This document shows, piece after piece, positions 42,946 through 53,110 of a stretch of 64,000 nt of DNA. How positions within the stretch are numbered: the stretch's first letter is position 1; each line of letters opens with the position of its first letter. The position numbers and the translations under genes are program-made. The notes under the pieces were generated by a model. That model did no database searches and had not been told where the DNA came from. It saw only the letters and a program-made list of their open reading frames with translations. The stretch is from an uncultured Flaviramulus sp. GTDB taxonomy: Bacteria > Bacteroidota > Bacteroidia > Flavobacteriales > Flavobacteriaceae. The DNA lies in the NCBI GenBank assembly GCA_947495125.1, contig CANLXL010000002.1, forward strand, positions 1 to 64,000. The letters are read 5' to 3'.

Positions 42946-44229
42946 CTATAAAAGATCCAATACCCGTTCTAAAGCCATGCCTCTGGAACCTTTTATTAAA
43001 AGCGTTGCATTGTTTAAACCTGAAAGATCAAACTGTATTTTAAAATCTTCGAAAGATTTATACTTTGTTTGCTTTTGAGCTGTAATTTGCGTTTTATAAA
43101 AATGCTCACCAATCAGGATAACTTGATCCAAATTTAAGCTTTCGCCCAAATCAACAATACTTTGATGTTCTTCATGAGCATCATTTCCGAGTTCGAACAT
43201 ATCACCCAGAATAGCTACTTTAAGATCGCCGGATTGTTTGTCAAAATTTTGTAATGCCGCTGTCATACTGGTCGGATTAGCGTTATAAGCATCCAGGATG
43301 ATACGGTGGTTCCCTTTTTGAATAATCTGCGAACGATTATTGGTTGGCTTGTAGTTTTCAATAGCTAACTTTATGGCATCATCTTTAACCTTAAAGTAGT
43401 TTCCAATGGTAATAGCAGCGGCAATATTGTTGAAGTTATAGTCTCCAATAAGCCGACTTTGGATGTTTAGACCGTTATAGTGCGCTTTTACAAAGGGATT
43501 GGCTTCAATAAGAGTGATGTTTACATCATTAGTTTTTGCGTCATTCCCGTATCGGAATGTTTTCGCTGTTTTCGTTTTTTCAATCTGAATAGGGTCATGG
43601 GTATTTACAAAAATTAATTTATCATGTGCTATTAAAAAATCATACATTTCGCTTTTTCCCTTAATAACACCTTCAACACTCCCAAAACCTTCCAGATGTG
43701 CTTTTCCGAAGTTCGTAATATATCCATAATCAGGCTGAGCTATCTGGCATAAAAATGCAATCTCATTTAAATGATTAGCACCCATTTCTACGATGCCTAT
43801 TTTTGTATGCTTATGCATCGATAACAGCGTTAAGGGGACGCCAATATGATTATTTAAATTACCAATGGTTGCCGTGGTATTGTATCGCTGAGATAATACA
43901 GCATTGATAAGCTCTTTAGTTGTGGTTTTACCATTGCTTCCGGTAAGTGCAATTATAGGAATGTTTAAATAGATTCTGTGAAATGATGCTAATTCTTGAA
44001 GTGTTTTAAGAGCGTCTTCAACCAGAATTATGTTTTCTGAAGTGTTGTATTTTGGGGCATCAATAACGGCATATTTAGCGCCCTGTTCTAAGGCCTGTTC
44101 TGCATAGGTATTACCGTTAAAATTATCGCCTTTTAGCGCGAAAAAAAGGTCGTTTTTTTGAATCTTTCTGGTGTCCGTACAAACCGCATTGCAATCCAGG
44201 AAAAGACTATGAATTTGCTTTATGTTCAA
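42946..44229 (-). CDS. murF: UDP-N-acetylmuramoyl-tripeptide--D-alanyl-D-alanine ligase
   Basis: A 427-aa Mur ligase that joins D-Ala-D-Ala to the UDP-MurNAc-tripeptide in peptidoglycan synthesis. The ATP site IALTGSNGKTTTKELINAVL is at about residues 92-111. VEMGANHLNEIAFLCQIAQP and TNFGKAHLEGFGSVEGVIKG are family motifs, and DAYNANPTSMTAALQNF is the C-terminal domain mark. The N-terminal uridine-binding part (CNAVCTDTRKIQKNDLFFAL) is present. It lies behind gldJ on the same strand, with a terminator between them. Cytosolic, expected essential. Confidence 0.95.
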   Translation of the reverse strand: MNIKQIHSLFLDCNAVCTDTRKIQKNDLFFALKGDNFNGNTYAEQALEQGAKYAVIDAPKYNTSENIILVEDALKTLQELASFHRIYLNIPIIALTGSNGKTTTKELINAVLSQRYNTTATIGNLNNHIGVPLTLLSMHKHTKIGIVEMGANHLNEIAFLCQIAQPDYGYITNFGKAHLEGFGSVEGVIKGKSEMYDFLIAHDKLIFVNTHDPIQIEKTKTAKTFRYGNDAKTNDVNITLIEANPFVKAHYNGLNIQSRLIGDYNFNNIAAAITIGNYFKVKDDAIKLAIENYKPTNNRSQIIQKGNHRIILDAYNANPTSMTAALQNFDKQSGDLKVAILGDMFELGNDAHEEHQSIVDLGESLNLDQVILIGEHFYKTQITAQKQTKYKSFEDFKIQFDLSGLNNATLLIKGSRGMALERVLDLL

Positions 44230-44293
44230 TGTTTAAGGTTTTATGTTGAGATTCCTTTTTACGTCAAGGAGAATTATTCCAATTAAATGTATT

Positions 44294-44323
44294 AAAAAAG
44301 TCCCAACCAGAGTCAGGACTTTT
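44294..44323 (-). terminator. Terminator between gldJ and murF
   Basis: On the minus strand AAAAGTCC and GGACTTTTTT pair and run into T. It would end the gldJ transcript, so murF needs its own promoter or read-through. Confidence 0.7.
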
Positions 44324-44350
44324 AAATATTATTTTAAGAATCGCAATTAA

Positions 44351-46051
44351 TTAGTTCTTCTTTTTGTTTTTGCTTTTACTTTTGGAACCTACACGAGACA
44401 TTGCGCATCTAAATCCAATATAATCTGTAGCCATATCTTGCGGGAAATAACGTCTTTGCGCCGGATCTAACCAGTACTCTCGGTCTTTCCATGAACCACC
44501 TTTATAAACTCTTACCTGGTCGTTAATTAAAGATGTTCTGTTATTCGCTTTGTCGTATTCTCTAATGATGTTTCCATTCTCATCTCTTGAGATGTTATGT
44601 TTAGGAGAATTATACATTTTTCGAGTGTCGGTATCTGCTTTTTCTTCATCCATTTCTTCATCATTAAAATCTTCGAAATAACGTGAAGAACGTCTGTCTC
44701 CATCTCTAAAGTTTATGGCATTACTTTTATCGAAATTTGTTCTTAAATAAGTTTCGTTTTCATCCACAGGCACTTGTAAAATTTCACCTGGTAAATTTCT
44801 TGCCACTACTTTTCCATTAGATAAGGTATCGTAAACAATATCATCTGAAGTTACCACTTTTACAGTACCATCATCGTTTATAGCATTTTTGGTATAAACA
44901 TTTCCACGGTAATAGTTAAAGTCGTTGAATTCATCATCAATAATAGGTCTGTAAACATCAGCTACCCATTCGGCAACATTACCTGCCATATCGTATAAAC
45001 CATAATCGTTAGGTTCGTATGATTTTACCGCATTAGTAATATCGGCACCATCATCAGACCAACCTGCAATACCACCATAATCTCCTTTGCCTTGTTTAAA
45101 GTTAGCCATTTGGTCACCGCGAATTTTACGTTTTCCAGAGCGCGTGTATTGTCCGTCCCATGGGTATTTTTTACGACCACGATATAGGTTGAAGCTTCTT
45201 AATTCACTCAATCCTAATGCAGCATATTCCCATTCAGTCTCTGTTGGGAGTCTATATTTAGGCGAAATAATTCCGGTTTCACGCGTCGCATAAATATTAG
45301 TTTCATTGCCATCTGCATCAGTTTGCACACTTCTTTTGCCTCTACCTCTGCCATCACCGTTAATAATTTCTTCATTCCCACCATAGGTTAGGGTAGGCGC
45401 ATTAATATACGTATCGGTGCTAAAGGTTGCATCTGCATTAACATCTACAGTTTTGGCGTCTCTTTTAATATACCCGGCTTTCTCCAGATTATATTCGTTG
45501 ACACGATCTGATCTCCAATTTGCGTATTCAACCGCTTGAATCCAACTTACACCAACTACAGGGTATTCAGCGTAACCCGGATGACGTAAATAATTCTCCG
45601 TCATAATTTCATTGAAACCTAAACGATTTCTCCATACCAGTGTATCTGGCAAAGCACCATGATAAATGGCTCTGAAATTTTCATCAGAAGGTGGATAAAC
45701 GCGCTTAATCCAATCTAAGTATTCTAAATACATCACATTGGTAACCTCAGTTTCATCCATATAAAACGATTGAACGTGTTGTTGATTTGGAGTATTATTC
45801 CAATCATGCATAACATCGTCCTGTACTTTTCCTTTCGTAAAAGTACCACCTTCAACAAATACTAGACCTGGTGAAGTTTCTTGTTCCTGAAAATTTGTAT
45901 TGTACTGAAAACCACCTTCTCTACTGTTAATTTGCCATCCTGTAGCTCTAGAACTATTTTTAGAGCTGGATGATTTTTTACAGCTAAATGTGGCCACAGA
46001 TAGTGCTAAAACTAACAATACCTTAAATGCTACTACTTTTTTCATATCCAT
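44351..46051 (-). CDS. gldJ: Gliding motility lipoprotein GldJ
   Basis: A 566-aa lipoprotein with an FGE-sulfatase (SUMF1-like) domain, needed for gliding and the T9SS in Flavobacterium. It forms part of the outer-membrane-associated track with GldK/N. The signal MDMKKVVAFKVLLVLALSVATFSC has a lipid Cys after TFS. SUMF1-like motifs are MDETEVTNVMYLEYLDWI, PVVGVSWIQAVEYANWRSD, RLPTETEWEYAALG, GLYDMAGNVAEWVADVY and VYKGGSWKDREYWL. The start at 46051 (or 46045) is chosen to give the lipoprotein signal; a longer frame would add 21 residues with no signal. It is head-to-head with porU. Confidence 0.95.
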   Translation of the reverse strand: MDMKKVVAFKVLLVLALSVATFSCKKSSSSKNSSRATGWQINSREGGFQYNTNFQEQETSPGLVFVEGGTFTKGKVQDDVMHDWNNTPNQQHVQSFYMDETEVTNVMYLEYLDWIKRVYPPSDENFRAIYHGALPDTLVWRNRLGFNEIMTENYLRHPGYAEYPVVGVSWIQAVEYANWRSDRVNEYNLEKAGYIKRDAKTVDVNADATFSTDTYINAPTLTYGGNEEIINGDGRGRGKRSVQTDADGNETNIYATRETGIISPKYRLPTETEWEYAALGLSELRSFNLYRGRKKYPWDGQYTRSGKRKIRGDQMANFKQGKGDYGGIAGWSDDGADITNAVKSYEPNDYGLYDMAGNVAEWVADVYRPIIDDEFNDFNYYRGNVYTKNAINDDGTVKVVTSDDIVYDTLSNGKVVARNLPGEILQVPVDENETYLRTNFDKSNAINFRDGDRRSSRYFEDFNDEEMDEEKADTDTRKMYNSPKHNISRDENGNIIREYDKANNRTSLINDQVRVYKGGSWKDREYWLDPAQRRYFPQDMATDYIGFRCAMSRVGSKSKSKNKKKN

Positions 46052-46243
46052 ACGTTTAAGTAAGCTAATAATATTTTTGGTGCTGCAATATAAGAATTTA
46101 ACCCAATACTGCAAACGTTTTTTGGCATTTTGACTAAAAAAAAGTGCATTTCACCCTATTTTTTTAACATTACACCGATGATTTTTGTGATTTTTGACGT
46201 TCTTTTGTGATGTATTAACGCACATTTTACGAAATTATTATTG

Positions 46244-46251
46244 TATTTTTG
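46244..46251 (+). promoter_or_regulatory. Bacteroidota -7 promoter box (TATTTTTG)
   Basis: An exact TAnnTTTG match 64 bases before the porU start, in the gldJ-porU divergent space. No clear -33 element was identified. The 264-base gap (46052-46315) holds only the two promoters. Confidence 0.5.
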
Positions 46252-46315
46252 ATCCGGTTTTTAAAAATATTATTTTTATTAATAATAACTGTTTATTAAA
46301 GGCGTTATTCTAGCG

Positions 46316-49300
46316 ATGAAAGAAAAATTTTCACTTTTATTTTTGTTGATCTCGGTTGTGGTGTTTTCTCAGCAGAAAAAGTACAGTATTAGTTGGGAGG
46401 AATCACAAACTATATCGACTGGAAATTTTAGTCTTAAAGTCCCTTTCTTTAATGCTGAACATTTTAGTTATGATTTTGATAATGGCCTTCGTTTTATATC
46501 ACAATGGGAAATATCCAATGCTATTGATGAATCTTCAGTTTCATTAAGTCGCATAAATTATACGACAATCTCTAAAGAAGAACTAAAGGATTTAAATCTT
46601 AATAAGATTCCTTACGATTTAAAGTTTAGTTTAAAGAATTCATATGGACCAGGAGGGCATTATGCAGTGTTTGAGTTGTCTCCAATTATAAAAGAGCAGC
46701 AGGGAACCTATAAAAAGGTTACCTCGTTTCAAATTAATTATAACGAAGGGAATCGGGCCAATAAAACAGCATTAAAAACATCGTTCAAGGGCTCTAAAGT
46801 AATTACCAATTCGGTACTAGACTCGGGGGAATGGTATCGATTTTATGTAGACACCACGGGTGTTTTTAAATTGTCTCGCGATTTTTTGCAGGAATTAGGT
46901 GTTAATGTCAACAGCGTTGATCCCAGAACCATTAAGCTTTTTGGTAACGGAGGGCGCATGATCCCGTATTCTAATGCTGTACCTTATCCTTTCGATGTTA
47001 CCGAGAATGCTATTCAATGTATAGGAGAGGATGATGGTGTTTTTAATAACGAAGACTATATCTTGTTTTATGCACAGGGACCAAAAGAATACCATGTTGA
47101 AAGCAATACAAATATTAATTGCTATACCGATAAGACTTATTATTATATCAATGTTGGGTCCGGAACCGGGAAAAGAATCCAGTCTTTTAATCAGCCCGAA
47201 GGTCCTATAGATATGGATATTACCACGTTTCAAGATTATAAATTTCACGAAATTGATGAGCATAATATAGCCTTATTAGGCAGGCGTTGGTTTGGAGACC
47301 GATTTGATATCGAAAATGAAAAAGTTTTTGAATTTGATTTCCCGGATTTGGTAACATCAATACCTGTGGACTTAAGGGTCTATGTGGCTGCAACATCTTC
47401 AACCCAAAGTGCCATGCAAGTTCGTGTCAATGGAAGTGATATAGCAACCCTCGCGATTGCTTCAACTTCAGAGTCTAATTTGGCTAATGGTGCTGCCTAT
47501 ACGGGTAATACGAGTGTAAGTTCATCTAAAATAACAGTTAATCTTAATTTTGATAATCAAGGTAATCCCAGTGCGCTGGCGTATCTGGATTATATTTCTA
47601 TTGAAGCCACGCGTGCATTAAACTTCACCAATGTCCAATTACCATTTAGAAATAATGCCGTATCACTGGCTTCAGGAATTGGTCAATATACAATCAGCAA
47701 TGCCGCTCAAGTTTCCGAAGTATGGGATGTCACAGATATTTATAATGTGACCAATGCACAGCATACCGATGCAAATAGTACATTTTCTTTTACATCCGCT
47801 TTGGGTGCGCCCAGATCATATATCGCTCTGACGTCATCAGACTATTATGAGCCGCAAATGGATGCGAATAAAAGAGTGGATAATCAGAATATTAAAGGGA
47901 CTATTTTCTTGAATGATCAAGGGCAATTTCAAGATATTGATTATGTTATCGTGGCTCCAAACAACATGCTCGTTGAAGCTAATCGTCTGGCGGAAATAAA
48001 TAGGAAACAGTATAACTTAAATGTTAAGGTGATGGGGCTGGACGAGATTTATAATGAATTTAGTACGGGTAATCAGGATGTTGGTGCCATTAGAAATATG
48101 GTTAAGTATGTTTATGATAATGCCAGTGTACCCGAAAATAGAATTAAATACCTCTGCCTATTTGGTGATGGTTCTTTTGATTATAAAGACCGTATACAAA
48201 ATAATACGAACATCGTGCCCTCATGGTATTCTTATAACAGTTTTAATCTGACCAATTCCTTTGTCTCTGATGATTTTTATGGTATGATGGATGCGAATGA
48301 AGGGACTATGGTTAACAGTGACCGATTAGATATTGCTGTTGGGCGCATTCTTGCGGATACGCCGCAGCGTGCAAAAGAAATGGTGGATAAGATTGAATCG
48401 TACTATGTGAAAGAAGCTTTAGGGAGCTGGAGAAACAATTTTATAGTAGTTTCTGATGATGTTGATGAAGACTGGGAAGGTATATTGCAGCAAACCACAG
48501 ATAATGTTGGGAATATGGTAAGTCAGGAAAAACCATTTATTAATGTGGTTAAAATACATAGTGATGCTTTTAATCAGGAAACGACAGCAGGTGGAGACAG
48601 TTATCCTAAAGTGACCGAGTCTATGGTAGATGCCATTGATAATGGGGCATTAGTAGTCAATTACTTTGGTCATGGAGGTGAAAATGGTTTGGCGAGTGAA
48701 CGTATTCTGTTAAAACCAAATGTTGAAGCCCTTAGAAATTTTTGTAAACTGAATTGTTTTGTAACCGTGACCTGCGAGTATACTAAGTTTGATAATCCAT
48801 TTATAGAAACAGCGGGAGAATTCACGTACTGGAATAAACAAGCCGGAGCTATTGGACTAATAACGACTACAAGACAGGTGTTTGTTAATTTTGGCATTAT
48901 TTTTAATAATGTATTAGAAGAGTATTTATTTTCTTTCAGCGATAATGATACCTATCAAGATCATGAGTACCCATCGATGGCCGAAGCTTTAATGTTAACA
49001 AAAAATGATGCTTCAATTTCCGGTCAAAGTCAAAAACGACTGGTCTTTTTTATTGGTGATCCGGCTATGAAATTGGCATTCCCTGAACCTAATATCCGGT
49101 TAACAACAATTAATGATGTTCCTATTGGTCAAGCCACCGATACACTCAAGGCCTTGAGTTATGTTAAACTGGCGGGTGAAGTTACCGATATTTCAGGAGC
49201 GGTTATGAGTAATTATAGCGGAACACTTTCAACAACCATTTACGATAAAAATATAGACAGACAGACCCTAGCCAATGACGGTACCAGACTAAATGGAAAT

Positions 49301-50200
49301 TTAATAAAACTGGACTTTAATACCCTTGGAGAGATTATTTTTAGAGGACAGGCCTCTGTGACCAATGGTCAATTTGAATTTGATTTTGTAGTTCCCAAAG
49401 ATATAGGGATTCCGGTAGGGTTTGGTAAAGTGAGCTTTTACTCTAAAAACGAAACTTTACTTCAGGATCAGGCTGGAGCAAGCATTAATACCGTTAGAAT
49501 TGGAGGCTTAAACGAAAATGCTGCTGAAGATAATACAGGACCGGTCATTACTTTATATATGAACGATGAGAATTTTGTTTCCGGTGGTATTACCAACGAA
49601 TCACCAACCTTATTAGCGAAATTGGAAGATGATAATGGCATTAATACAGCCAGCGGTATTGGGCACGATATCGTCGCCATTATAGATGGTGACGAAACAA
49701 ATCCGTTTATTTTGAATGATTATTATCAAACAGAAGTAGATGATTACCAAAAAGGGGTCGTAAGTTATCCGTTTAGAGATTTAGAGCCGGGCTTGCATAC
49801 CCTAACCTTAAAAGTTTGGGATGTTTATAACAACTCTTCTATTGCCGAAATTCAATTTATGGTATTCGATAAAGATCAGGAGTTAGTTATAAACAATGTG
49901 CTTAATTATCCAAATCCTTTTGTAAATTACACGGAATTTTGGTTTAATCACAATAGTTCTGCTCCTCTCGACGTTTCTATACAGATATTCACCGTGTCTG
50001 GAAAATTGGTAAGAACACTCAATGGGCAAACCAATGAAGGGCTTAAGGTAACAAGTTCCTTGTCCAGAGATATTGTCTGGGATGGCAGGGATGATTTTGG
50101 AGATAAAATAGGTAAAGGCGTGTATATTTATAAGCTTACCGTTCAATCCAGTTTATTGGATAAAAAAGTAGAAAAAATAGAGAAACTTGTAATACTATAA
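46316..50200 (+). CDS. porU: Type IX secretion system sortase PorU
   Basis: A 1294-aa gingipain-type (C25) peptidase that removes T9SS C-terminal signals and attaches cargo to the cell surface. A Sec signal (SLLFLLISVVVFSQ) starts it. The catalytic domain is about residues 550-920: the catalytic His is in VVNYFGHGGENGL (near 785) and the Cys in CFVTVTCEYTKFDNP (about 820). DDFYGMMDANEG and RLDIAVGRILADTPQRA are also family features. A C-terminal FlgD-like fold, NYPNPFVNYTEFWF and GKGVYIYKLTV, closes it. porV follows 33 bases later. Confidence 0.95.
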   Translation: MKEKFSLLFLLISVVVFSQQKKYSISWEESQTISTGNFSLKVPFFNAEHFSYDFDNGLRFISQWEISNAIDESSVSLSRINYTTISKEELKDLNLNKIPYDLKFSLKNSYGPGGHYAVFELSPIIKEQQGTYKKVTSFQINYNEGNRANKTALKTSFKGSKVITNSVLDSGEWYRFYVDTTGVFKLSRDFLQELGVNVNSVDPRTIKLFGNGGRMIPYSNAVPYPFDVTENAIQCIGEDDGVFNNEDYILFYAQGPKEYHVESNTNINCYTDKTYYYINVGSGTGKRIQSFNQPEGPIDMDITTFQDYKFHEIDEHNIALLGRRWFGDRFDIENEKVFEFDFPDLVTSIPVDLRVYVAATSSTQSAMQVRVNGSDIATLAIASTSESNLANGAAYTGNTSVSSSKITVNLNFDNQGNPSALAYLDYISIEATRALNFTNVQLPFRNNAVSLASGIGQYTISNAAQVSEVWDVTDIYNVTNAQHTDANSTFSFTSALGAPRSYIALTSSDYYEPQMDANKRVDNQNIKGTIFLNDQGQFQDIDYVIVAPNNMLVEANRLAEINRKQYNLNVKVMGLDEIYNEFSTGNQDVGAIRNMVKYVYDNASVPENRIKYLCLFGDGSFDYKDRIQNNTNIVPSWYSYNSFNLTNSFVSDDFYGMMDANEGTMVNSDRLDIAVGRILADTPQRAKEMVDKIESYYVKEALGSWRNNFIVVSDDVDEDWEGILQQTTDNVGNMVSQEKPFINVVKIHSDAFNQETTAGGDSYPKVTESMVDAIDNGALVVNYFGHGGENGLASERILLKPNVEALRNFCKLNCFVTVTCEYTKFDNPFIETAGEFTYWNKQAGAIGLITTTRQVFVNFGIIFNNVLEEYLFSFSDNDTYQDHEYPSMAEALMLTKNDASISGQSQKRLVFFIGDPAMKLAFPEPNIRLTTINDVPIGQATDTLKALSYVKLAGEVTDISGAVMSNYSGTLSTTIYDKNIDRQTLANDGTRLNGNLIKLDFNTLGEIIFRGQASVTNGQFEFDFVVPKDIGIPVGFGKVSFYSKNETLLQDQAGASINTVRIGGLNENAAEDNTGPVITLYMNDENFVSGGITNESPTLLAKLEDDNGINTASGIGHDIVAIIDGDETNPFILNDYYQTEVDDYQKGVVSYPFRDLEPGLHTLTLKVWDVYNNSSIAEIQFMVFDKDQELVINNVLNYPNPFVNYTEFWFNHNSSAPLDVSIQIFTVSGKLVRTLNGQTNEGLKVTSSLSRDIVWDGRDDFGDKIGKGVYIYKLTVQSSLLDKKVEKIEKLVIL

Positions 50201-50233
50201 TAAAAAATTATATTTGTTAAATAAAATTGATTC

Positions 50234-51439
50234 ATGAAGAATAGGATATTGATACTCGTTGCGTTGACTTTTATCTTTAAAGTGAATGCTCAGGAAACCA
50301 TTGTTTTTGATAACCAGGATAGAAGAGTAATTACCACCGGAGTCCCCTTTGTTTTAATAGCATCAGATGCGCGTGCAGCTGCTTTAGGAGACATGGGTGT
50401 AGCAACTTCTGTTGATGCGTTTTCTCAGCAATGGAATTCCTCAAAGTATGTGTTTTCAGAAGCTAAATCAGGAATAGCCGTAAGTTACACACCGTATTTA
50501 AGTAAATTGGTAAACGACATTTTTCTTGGAAATGTGACTTATTTTAATCGTATTGATGAACGTAGCTCGTTCGCTGCAAGTTTCAGATACTTTTCTTTAG
50601 GAGATATTGAATTTGTTCAGGATGAATTTTCCCAGGCTCTAATTCAAAGACCTAATGAACTTACCATAGATGCTTCTTATGCCCTGCGTTTAAGTGAGCA
50701 GTTTGCGATGTCTGTGGCGATGCGTTACTTACGTTCAGATTTAAGATTGGATACGGGAAATAACGATACGGCTGCAGCGAATACTTTTGGTGTTGATATT
50801 TCTGGATACTATCAAAGTGAAGAGGAAGCCTATAATGATTTTAACGGACGTTGGAGAATGGGGTTTGCCATTCAGAATATTGGGCCGAAGTTTAAATATG
50901 ATGAAGGCGGACAAGAAAATTTTCAACCCACAAATTTAAGATTGGGTGCAGGATTCGATTTTATATTTGATGATTATAACAAAATAGCTGTAACAGCCGA
51001 ATTAGGAAAACTATTGGTGCCTACACCACCTGTTTATGGGTTTGTAGATAATAACGGTGATGGGAATTATGATCAAAGTACGGAACCAACGGTTATTGTT
51101 GAAGGTAAAGACCCGGATGTGAGTTTTTTATCGGGAATGTTTCAATCGTTTAATGATGCTCCCGATGGATTTAGTGAAGAGCTGAAGGAGTTTACGTATT
51201 CGCTTTCTGCAGAATATTTGTATCAAGATTCATTTGCTTTAAGAATGGGGTATTTTAATGAAAGTGAAGACAAAGGCGCGCGAAAGTTTTTAGCTCTGGG
51301 CGCCGGATTTAAATACAATGTTATCAATATTGATTTGTCCTATTTATTTTCAGCATCTAAAGTGCAAAGCCCCTTAGAAAACACCTTGCGTTTTTCTTTA
51401 ACATTTAATTTAGGTGCCGGAGAGTATGTGGAGTATTAA
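50234..51439 (+). CDS. porV: Type IX secretion system outer membrane protein PorV
   Basis: A 401-aa outer-membrane beta-barrel (LptO/PorV family) that shuttles T9SS cargo from the translocon to the PorU attachment complex. A signal peptide (MKNRILILVALTFIFKVNAQ) is followed by the conserved AASDARAAALGDMGVATSVD-like start (here LIASDARAAALGDMGVATS) and QQWNSSKYVF. Barrel strands with alternating aromatics run to the C-terminal ENTLRFSLTFNLG. porU-porV is a conserved pair in Bacteroidota. A terminator follows. Confidence 0.95.
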   Translation: MKNRILILVALTFIFKVNAQETIVFDNQDRRVITTGVPFVLIASDARAAALGDMGVATSVDAFSQQWNSSKYVFSEAKSGIAVSYTPYLSKLVNDIFLGNVTYFNRIDERSSFAASFRYFSLGDIEFVQDEFSQALIQRPNELTIDASYALRLSEQFAMSVAMRYLRSDLRLDTGNNDTAAANTFGVDISGYYQSEEEAYNDFNGRWRMGFAIQNIGPKFKYDEGGQENFQPTNLRLGAGFDFIFDDYNKIAVTAELGKLLVPTPPVYGFVDNNGDGNYDQSTEPTVIVEGKDPDVSFLSGMFQSFNDAPDGFSEELKEFTYSLSAEYLYQDSFALRMGYFNESEDKGARKFLALGAGFKYNVINIDLSYLFSASKVQSPLENTLRFSLTFNLGAGEYVEY

Positions 51440-51460
51440 GATAAATGAAATATAATATTA

Positions 51461-51492
51461 AAAAAACTATTGCTAACCGCAATAGTTTTTTT
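51461..51492 (+). terminator. Rho-independent terminator after porV
   Basis: AAAAAACTATTGC and GCAATAGTTTTTT form a perfect 13-bp stem with the loop TAACC. The symmetrical A/T tails make it bidirectional. Confidence 0.92.
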
Positions 51493-51532
51493 GTCTAAGA
51501 AAGTATCACAATTTTTATGAAAAACATAGCAT

Positions 51533-52015
51533 ATGAAGGAAGTGAAAATTGAGTCCAAATTATATGTCTTTGAGAGTATAGAAGAACTTCCTAAAGACGT
51601 TAATATGTTAATGCAAAAAGCGGCTGAGGCCAGGGGAAAGGCCTATGCGCCTTATTCGAAATTTCACGTAGGTGCCGCCTTATTATTGGATAATGGTGAA
51701 ATTATTACCGGAAATAATCAGGAAAACGCATCATACCCTTCAGGATTATGTGCTGAACGCACAGCTATTTATTATGCCGGTTCTCAATACCCTAATGCCA
51801 AAGTATTGCGAATGGCTATTACTGCAACATCTCAAAATAAGCAGACTACGAGCCCAATACCACCTTGTGGTGCCTGCCGACAGGCTATTGCCGAGTATGA
51901 GGTTAAACAAAAGGTGCCCATTGAGATTTATTTTATGGGTGAAAAAGGAAAGGTGGCTAAGTCCGATTCTTTAGCAAATCTATTACCTTTTGTGTTCGAC
52001 AAATCAGTTCTATAA
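51533..52015 (+). CDS. cdd: Cytidine deaminase
   Basis: A 160-aa zinc enzyme that deaminates cytidine and deoxycytidine for pyrimidine salvage. The first zinc ligand and catalytic Glu are in SGLCAERTAIYYAG and the other two Cys in PPCGACRQAIAEYE. YAPYSKFHVGAALLLDNGEI is the substrate-binding start. Length fits the tetrameric type. Starts at ATG 51533. It lies after the porV terminator and in front of pdhA with its own promoter, so probably a separate unit. Confidence 0.94.
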   Translation: MKEVKIESKLYVFESIEELPKDVNMLMQKAAEARGKAYAPYSKFHVGAALLLDNGEIITGNNQENASYPSGLCAERTAIYYAGSQYPNAKVLRMAITATSQNKQTTSPIPPCGACRQAIAEYEVKQKVPIEIYFMGEKGKVAKSDSLANLLPFVFDKSVL

Positions 52016-52046
52016 CGTTTTCGTGCAAATTTAATCCATAAGTGTT

Positions 52047-52076
52047 TTTGCAATACCCAGCAATGTATTACTTTTG
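52047..52076 (+). promoter_or_regulatory. Promoter of the pdhA-pdhC operon
   Basis: TTTG (52047-52050) and TACTTTTG (52069-52076) are 18 bases apart, a full Bacteroidota promoter 32 bases before the pdhA ATG. Its -33 sequence GTTTTTGCAATA equals that of tRNA-Val. Confidence 0.8.
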
Positions 52077-52108
52077 TATTTCGCTTAATTAAAATTCAAT
52101 ATTAGTAG

Positions 52109-53107
52109 ATGCAAAAGATCACTAAAAAAACATACCTAAAATGGTATGAAGACATGCTGTTTTGGAGGAAGTTTGAAGATAAACTTGCAGCAGTTTACAT
52201 TCAACAAAAAGTAAGAGGGTTTCTTCATTTATATAATGGTCAGGAAGCCGTTTTAGCAGGAGCCTTACACGCCATGGATTTGACCAAAGATAAAATGATT
52301 ACAGCTTATCGAAATCATGTACAACCCATCGGTATGGGGGTGGATCCTAAACGTGTCATGGCAGAGCTTTATGGAAAGGCTACAGGGACATCTCAAGGTC
52401 TTGGTGGTTCTATGCATATATTTTCTAAAGAGTTCCGTTTTTATGGTGGGCATGGTATTGTAGGGGGACAAATCCCTTTAGGAGCAGGAATTGCTTTTGG
52501 CGATAAATACCATGGAAGTGATGGTGTAACCTTGTGCTGCTTTGGTGATGGTGCTGCGCGCCAGGGGTCATTACATGAAACTTTTAATTTAGCCATGCTG
52601 TGGAAATTACCTGTAGTGTTCGTATGTGAAAATAATGGCTATGCCATGGGAACATCGGTTGAGCGTACGGCAAATCACTCAGAAATATGGAAATTAGGAA
52701 AAGGTTACGAAATGCCTTGCGGACCCGTAGATGGGATGAATCCTATCAAAGCTGCGGAAGCATTTGATGAGGCTATTCAACGCGCACGTCGTGGTGACGG
52801 ACCAACATTTTTAGAGTTGAAAACATATCGCTATAGAGGACACTCCATGAGTGATGCTCAACATTACAGAACTAAAGAAGAAGTAGAAGAATATAAGAAA
52901 ATTGATCCGATAACGCAGGTGAAAGATATTATTCTTGAAAAGAAATATGCTACCGCAGATGACCTTAAAGTCATTGACAAACGCGTTAAAGATTTAGTTT
53001 CAGAATGCGAAAAGTTTGCTGAAGAATCACCGTTCCCTGATATAAATGTGATGTACGATGTGGTTTACGAACAAGAGGATTATCCATTTATACAACATAA
53101 AATATAA
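52109..53107 (+). CDS. pdhA: Pyruvate dehydrogenase E1 alpha subunit
   Basis: A 332-aa thiamine-diphosphate enzyme subunit that decarboxylates pyruvate in the PDH complex. The ThDP motif is GDGAARQGSLHETFNLAMLW ... VCENN (about 150-180). YNGQEAVLAGALHAM and GGSMHIFSKEFRFYGGHGIV are other alpha-subunit signatures, and RYRGHSMSDAQHYR is the phosphorylation-loop-like region. The E2 gene follows four bases later; an E1 beta gene is not in the window. Confidence 0.95.
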   Translation: MQKITKKTYLKWYEDMLFWRKFEDKLAAVYIQQKVRGFLHLYNGQEAVLAGALHAMDLTKDKMITAYRNHVQPIGMGVDPKRVMAELYGKATGTSQGLGGSMHIFSKEFRFYGGHGIVGGQIPLGAGIAFGDKYHGSDGVTLCCFGDGAARQGSLHETFNLAMLWKLPVVFVCENNGYAMGTSVERTANHSEIWKLGKGYEMPCGPVDGMNPIKAAEAFDEAIQRARRGDGPTFLELKTYRYRGHSMSDAQHYRTKEEVEEYKKIDPITQVKDIILEKKYATADDLKVIDKRVKDLVSECEKFAEESPFPDINVMYDVVYEQEDYPFIQHKI

Positions 53108-53110
53108 GCT

